Below the pieces are notes generated by a model, which was not told the DNA's origin, made no database searches, and worked only from the letters and a program-made list of their open reading frames with translations. From NCBI GenBank assembly GCA_006742785.1, contig AP019755.1, positions 1 to 64,000 of the forward strand: 64,000 nucleotides of DNA, given 5' to 3'. This document shows positions 59,123-64,000 of the stretch, in pieces. The position numbers were made by a program, and so were the translations under genes. Origin of the DNA: Nitrosomonas stercoris. Its GTDB lineage: Bacteria; Pseudomonadota; Gammaproteobacteria; Burkholderiales; Nitrosomonadaceae. Within the stretch, counting starts at the first letter, position 1. Each line of letters starts with the position of its first letter.

Positions 59123-62100
59123 ATGAATCTTCTTTTTATACACACTCCCGCTCTGTTTCATCGTCATATCGCCAAAGACCACTCCCCGCTCATTCGTTCT
59201 ACCCTTGGTCCACATAGCCGCCTCCAACAATTTGGCAGCATGATTGCTCAAGAACCCCAGGCATACTTGCCTGATATTCAATCCTTCGAGCTACAAAAAC
59301 GAACGCGTGAAAACGCATTATATATTCAGGCTGTGTTACGCATCTTGAATCGTGCTCAAAAACGAGGAGAAGCGATCAAACCAACGGCCAGTTGGTTATT
59401 AGAGAATACACATGTCATCGAAGAAGCCATCTCGGCCGTATTACGCGATCTACCCTCTCGTCTCTACCAGCAATTGCCCCTCCTGCCTGCTGCAAAAGTA
59501 TCACGCGCACTTGCAATTGCCTGGGCCTATATTGCCGATGGTGACAGTGTGGTATCAGAAAAAGGGATGCGTGAAGTTGCCACTGGCTTCCAGACAATCC
59601 AGCCGCTTAATATTGGGGAATTATGGGCGCTACCCTCGCTATTGCGCTTTGTCCTAGTTGAGAATCTGAGACGCATGGCCATCCAGATTGCCCGTGAACA
59701 CCATATGCGGCTGACGGCTAACCAGGTTGCCAACCAACTAGCTGCCGCCACAACTGAGGAAGAAACAAAAATACTGGCCAAATATGCTAAATACGCACAA
59801 AACAGAACCTTTGCCACCCAGTTTCTGCACCGATTACGCGATGGCTCTCATATTTCTCACAATGGCTTACTCTGGATTGAATCTGCACTCAAGGCGATCC
59901 AATCCAACGCCGAACAAATCACGCTGGATGAACATGCTAATTTATCAATTGGCAGAATTATCACCGGCAATATCTTCAGAAGCTTACGTCTCATCGACGA
60001 TATTGATTGGACCAAATGGTTTGAACAAGTCAGCCTGATTGATCAATTGTTGCGTGCTCACACTGATTTTGCCGCACTCGATTTTTCTTCACGCGATACC
60101 TATCGCAGTGCTATTGAAGAATTAGCCAAACGTTCGAAGCAACCTGAACATGCTGTTGCCCAACAAGTTGTGACGTTGGCTGAAACAGCCACAAATGAAA
60201 CACAACAGCACACAAACAAAATTGATGTAGGTGCCTGGTTGATTGGTCCACGTCGATCTGAACTGGAAAATACCCTGGGGTGTGCTCCTTCTTTAAGTGA
60301 GCGTTTACGCAGCGCGTGGCGCAACAGCGGCTGGATGGGCATTGTACTGCCAGTCAGTCTGCTTGCCATCTTGCTCCTGGTTGCCATTGGATGGAACATG
60401 CACGCGCAAGCAATCAATACATACATCATCCTATTTTTGCTGATGTTACTGCTAATCCCTGTAATAGAAGCAATCAACGGGCTATTCAACGCATTCGTAA
60501 CACTACTGATCAGACCCGACAAATTGGTTGGCTATGAATTCAAAAATGGCGTTCCAGAAGATGCCCGCACTTTTGTAGTAGTGCCAACATTAATTGGCAA
60601 TCGTGACGAAGTGGATCAAGCAATACGTGGCTTGGAAATCCTTTATCTCGCCAATATGAAAGGTGCGCTGTATTTTGCATTGTTGTCCGATTGGCCTGAC
60701 AGCAATCGCCGAGAAAGCCAGAGTGATAGCGAATTGCTAACATTTGCAAAAGAACAGATGGCTGTACTCAATCAACGTTATCCCGGTAAAAAGCATGCAC
60801 GTTTTTATCTGCTACATCGCAACCGACTCTTTAATGAAGCGGAAGGATGCTGGATGGGATGGGAACGCAAACGCGGCAAACTACAAGAATTTAACGCCTT
60901 GCTACGCGGCAAATCCCACACCACTTACCTCACTCCGGATAACCCGTTACCCGAAAATATAGAATACGTATTAACACTTGATGCGGATACCCGTACTACC
61001 CGTGATGCCATCGCGCGCTTGGTCGGCAAGCTCGCTCATCCACTGAATCATCCGCAATTTGATTCAAATAAGCAGCGCACCGCTATGGGTTACGGAATTT
61101 TGCAGCCACGCATTACACCATCGCTTACCGTTGGCGATAAAACATCATTGTTCCAACGTATTTTTTCTACTAATCGCGGCATGAATCCCTACGTATTTGC
61201 AATATCCAATGTTTATCAGGATTTATATGCAGAAGGGATTTTCAGTGGTAAAGGACTTTATCATCTGGATACGATGATTGCGGCTCTACAAGATCGCATT
61301 CCCGAAAACACTATCCTCAGTCATGATCTGCTGGAAGGTGCTTACGCCCGTACTGCGCTGGTGACAGATGTTGAGGTGGTAGAAGATTATCCTACTCGCT
61401 ACTTGGCTGATGTTGCCCGTCGCCATCGCTGGATGCGAGGTGATTGGCAATTATTACCCTGGATTTTCAACACCAACTCAGGCTTATCCATGTTGGCGCG
61501 CTGCCAAATGATTGATAATTTGCGCCGTTCCGTTACCCCTATTGCATGGATTACAGCAGCTATCGCTGGCTGGAGTTTGCTCCCTGCCATCTGGGGAGCA
61601 ACATGGACAGCCTTGTTAATATTATGCTTGCTGTTGCCACAGCTGCCAGGATTACTGAGCGCTCTGGTATGGCGCAATCGCAGAATAACCTTTCGCAGCC
61701 ATATTGCTGCATTCACACGTGACACCATGCTGATCGCCACTCAGACAACTGCACACATCATTTTGATGGCACACCAAGCCTGGTCATGCACAGACGCGAT
61801 TTTACGCACGCTTTATCGCCTCTCTATCAGCAAACAACATTTGCTCGAATGGCGTACTGCATCGCAATCTATGCGTTTGAGCAAACGCACTCTCGGCGGA
61901 TATTTCTATAGCATGTCAGGAGCACTGATCATCAGTATAGTTGCTATTATTATTCCGCTAGCAGTCGGTGGTGATGGCATTATCAGCGCAATGCTATTTG
62001 CATTGCTCTGGATATTTTCTCCTATGTTTGCATGGTTGATCAGCCAGCCGGCAGAAGCCGAAAATAAGCTGCGTATCTCTACCCAGGATAATGCTGCACT

Positions 62101-64000
62101 ACGCTGCATTGCGCGCCGAACCTGGCTCTATTTTGAAACCTTTGTCACTCAGAAACACCACTGGTTACCTCCGGATAACTTCCAGGAGAAACCTACTCCA
62201 CTGGTAGCCAATCGAAGTTCCCCCACCAATATTGGTGTTTATCTTCTTTCTACGATTGCCGCACGGGATTTTGGCTGGATTGGATTCATTGAAACAGTAG
62301 AACGGCTGGAAAAAACACTCTCCACCTTGCAACAAATGCAGCGCTTTCGTGGCCACCTCTATAATTGGTACGACACGCATACACTCGATCCCTTGCGACC
62401 ACTCTATATTTCTTCAGTTGATAGCGGTAACCTTGCAGGCCATTTGATCACTGTTGCGGCAACTTGCCATAACTGGTCAGCAGCTTTGGCAGTTCATCTT
62501 CAAGGGGATTACACAGGTATTATCGATTGCACTGACATTTTGCAGGAAACGCTGGCCACTTTGCCAAATGATCGCAGGCAACTACGACCACTACGCCAGC
62601 GGCTACTTGCGCGTCTCACCAGCATGCGTCATGCAGTGCACATACTGCACAACGAACCCGGCACCGCCTCCATCCGCCTGGTCAATCTGGGTGCTCTGGC
62701 GGCTGATATTACTCATCTAGCACAAGCACTTAGCGAAGAAATTCAGCCCCTGGCTGGAAAAAAACTGGTGTTATGGGCTCAAAATTTGGAGCAAACTTGC
62801 AAGGCGCACCTAGCTGATGCTCATATTAATGTTGAACTATTCAAGCAAATACGACAGCGCTTACTCAGCTTGCACGACGGATTAAGAAAATTCGCCTTCG
62901 AAATGGATTTCCGGTTTTTATTGCAGCCGGAGCGTAATCTGCTTGCTATTGGCTACCGAGTGACCGAACAACAGCTGGATGAAAGTTGCTACGATCTGTT
63001 GGCTTCAGAAGCACGATTGACCAGCTTGTTTGCCATTGCCAAAGGTGATCTGCCTACCAAGCACTGGTTCCGGTTGGGACGCCCAATTACTGCCATTGGT
63101 TTTTCCGGAGCACTCATGTCGTGGTCAGGTTCCATGTTTGAATATTTGATGCCTTCTCTGGTTATGAAAGAACCACTGGGTTGCATTCTTCACCAAACCA
63201 ATCAGCTCATTATTCAACGCCAAATTGCCTATGGTCGGAAAAAAGGAGTGCCATGGGGCGTTTCAGAATCCGCTTATAATGCGCGCGATCGAGAAATGAC
63301 ATATCAGTACACTGGCTTTGGTATTCCAGAACTGGGGCTAAAACGTGGATTAGCCAAGGAAACAGTCATTGCTCCCTATGCCAGTTTGTTAGCTGCCCAA
63401 TTTTGCCCTGATAAAGCGGTGAAAAATCTACAACAACTAAGCACCTTGGGAGCATTAGGCGATTACGGTTTTCATGACGCAGTGGATTTTACGCCAGAGC
63501 GATTGCCCAAAGATAAAAGCCATGTCGTCATTCGCAATTTCATGGCACATCATCATGGCATGTCAATTGTTGCTATCAATAACGCACTGCTCAGCGGCCG
63601 AATGCGTGAACGCTTCCATGCTGATCCTGTGATTGAAGCAGCAGAGCTTTTATTACAAGAGAAAGCACCGCGTACCGTACCAGCCATGCCTATTCACGCT
63701 GAAACCAGTGATCCAGTTGATCCGGAATGGCTTGATCAGCGTCCGGATTCACGCCAAATCACTCAGCCACTGACAGCACCTCGCGCAGTCAACATCCTGT
63801 CAAATGGTCATTACTCATTGATGCTGACTGCCTCGGGCAGTGGTTATAGCCGTTTGGGAACAATAGCGCTGACACATTGGCACAATGATCTCGCTGAAGA
63901 ACGCACCGGTACTTTTTTGTTTATTTCTGATCTTGCTACGAATAGCTGGTGGTCCGCCACAGCAACCCCCAAACGGGCTCCAAACGAGATTTGTCACACT
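59123..64000 (+). CDS. Cyclic beta-1,2-glucan synthase-like protein (NdvB/Cgs), 3' end outside the window
   Basis: The frame opens at ATG 59123, is closed upstream by TGA, and stays open for 1,626 codons to the window end. It begins with cytoplasmic helical sequence, then membrane segments (about 410-460), a family-84 glycosyltransferase domain with YVLTLDADTRT, GKGLYHLDTM, LSHDLLEGAYARTAL and RHRWMRGDWQLLPW, further membrane spans (about 805-975), and a C-terminal part resembling the glycoside phosphorylase (GH94) domain with SWSGSMFEYLMPS, GVSESAYNARD and MAHHHGMSI. Such proteins make periplasmic cyclic glucans in osmoadaptation. Full-length proteins are about 2,700-2,900 residues, so roughly half is missing here. 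Confidence 0.9.
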   Translation, partial: MNLLFIHTPALFHRHIAKDHSPLIRSTLGPHSRLQQFGSMIAQEPQAYLPDIQSFELQKRTRENALYIQAVLRILNRAQKRGEAIKPTASWLLENTHVIEEAISAVLRDLPSRLYQQLPLLPAAKVSRALAIAWAYIADGDSVVSEKGMREVATGFQTIQPLNIGELWALPSLLRFVLVENLRRMAIQIAREHHMRLTANQVANQLAAATTEEETKILAKYAKYAQNRTFATQFLHRLRDGSHISHNGLLWIESALKAIQSNAEQITLDEHANLSIGRIITGNIFRSLRLIDDIDWTKWFEQVSLIDQLLRAHTDFAALDFSSRDTYRSAIEELAKRSKQPEHAVAQQVVTLAETATNETQQHTNKIDVGAWLIGPRRSELENTLGCAPSLSERLRSAWRNSGWMGIVLPVSLLAILLLVAIGWNMHAQAINTYIILFLLMLLLIPVIEAINGLFNAFVTLLIRPDKLVGYEFKNGVPEDARTFVVVPTLIGNRDEVDQAIRGLEILYLANMKGALYFALLSDWPDSNRRESQSDSELLTFAKEQMAVLNQRYPGKKHARFYLLHRNRLFNEAEGCWMGWERKRGKLQEFNALLRGKSHTTYLTPDNPLPENIEYVLTLDADTRTTRDAIARLVGKLAHPLNHPQFDSNKQRTAMGYGILQPRITPSLTVGDKTSLFQRIFSTNRGMNPYVFAISNVYQDLYAEGIFSGKGLYHLDTMIAALQDRIPENTILSHDLLEGAYARTALVTDVEVVEDYPTRYLADVARRHRWMRGDWQLLPWIFNTNSGLSMLARCQMIDNLRRSVTPIAWITAAIAGWSLLPAIWGATWTALLILCLLLPQLPGLLSALVWRNRRITFRSHIAAFTRDTMLIATQTTAHIILMAHQAWSCTDAILRTLYRLSISKQHLLEWRTASQSMRLSKRTLGGYFYSMSGALIISIVAIIIPLAVGGDGIISAMLFALLWIFSPMFAWLISQPAEAENKLRISTQDNAALRCIARRTWLYFETFVTQKHHWLPPDNFQEKPTPLVANRSSPTNIGVYLLSTIAARDFGWIGFIETVERLEKTLSTLQQMQRFRGHLYNWYDTHTLDPLRPLYISSVDSGNLAGHLITVAATCHNWSAALAVHLQGDYTGIIDCTDILQETLATLPNDRRQLRPLRQRLLARLTSMRHAVHILHNEPGTASIRLVNLGALAADITHLAQALSEEIQPLAGKKLVLWAQNLEQTCKAHLADAHINVELFKQIRQRLLSLHDGLRKFAFEMDFRFLLQPERNLLAIGYRVTEQQLDESCYDLLASEARLTSLFAIAKGDLPTKHWFRLGRPITAIGFSGALMSWSGSMFEYLMPSLVMKEPLGCILHQTNQLIIQRQIAYGRKKGVPWGVSESAYNARDREMTYQYTGFGIPELGLKRGLAKETVIAPYASLLAAQFCPDKAVKNLQQLSTLGALGDYGFHDAVDFTPERLPKDKSHVVIRNFMAHHHGMSIVAINNALLSGRMRERFHADPVIEAAELLLQEKAPRTVPAMPIHAETSDPVDPEWLDQRPDSRQITQPLTAPRAVNILSNGHYSLMLTASGSGYSRLGTIALTHWHNDLAEERTGTFLFISDLATNSWWSATATPKRAPNEICHT

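Overview
The window joins a horizontally acquired, GC-rich integrative element (1 to about 13,580) to a lower-GC betaproteobacterial chromosome (13,581 to 64,000). The chromosome looks most like an ammonia oxidiser of the Nitrosomonas type. The pointers are elongation factor P with arginine 32 next to EarP, a pyrophosphate-dependent phosphofructokinase next to a proton-pumping pyrophosphatase, a complete System I cytochrome c maturation operon, and the general gene repertoire. No ammonia-oxidation gene is present, so the genus is an inference.

The element carries, in order: IncQ-like repA and repC with a three-iteron oriV; an IncP/RP4-like oriT; a ribbon-helix-helix protein; a reduced mating-pair set trbJ-trbK-trbL with two unknown small genes; an arsenic operon arsR-arsH-arsC-acr3 on the minus strand, followed by two tiny coupled ORFs; a serine resolvase; and then the ISCR2 transposase, a glmM fragment and the sulfonamide-resistance gene sul2. 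This is the gene content of the known GIsul2 genomic island (recalled from memory). Its integrase would lie left of base 1. The right end is visible: 13,563-13,580 spells the last codons of guaA (T-I-E-W-E-stop), a known island integration hotspot. A second such site with the same arm at the same spacing lies inside the element at 10,196-10,288, just before ISCR2. The sul2/ISCR2 segment is therefore bracketed by two att-like ends.

The chromosomal part reads as follows. A glycine-zipper lipoprotein and an M1-like metallopeptidase (13.7-16.4 kb) are followed by a TauE-type transporter, fur, bamE and dapB (16.7-19.5 kb). A decayed intergenic repeat and a HerA-like ATPase come next (19.5-21.4 kb), then apaH, plsC and a PfkB kinase. 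The glycine cleavage genes gcvT-H-PA-PB lie behind a tandem glycine riboswitch (24.7-29.5 kb). After these come lplT, a TrmH-type methyltransferase, tRNA(CAU), an Lpd-like flavoprotein, malate dehydrogenase and a Bcp peroxiredoxin. The ccmABCDEFGHI operon runs on the minus strand (35.6-42.8 kb), preceded by earP-efp, ldhA, cheY-cheZ, carbonic anhydrase, a Smr-domain protein, trxB, alaS, recX and recA. The last block holds adk (apparent ATT start), pfp and hppA, a strong terminator, and the first 1,626 codons of a cyclic beta-glucan synthase that runs off the right edge.

Several groups work together: the Ccm proteins mature c-type cytochromes; EarP modifies EF-P; Pfp, the pyrophosphatase and Adk handle PPi and adenylate energy; the glycine riboswitch controls the Gcv system; and the element relies on a helper plasmid for transfer, because only oriT and three trb genes are seen.
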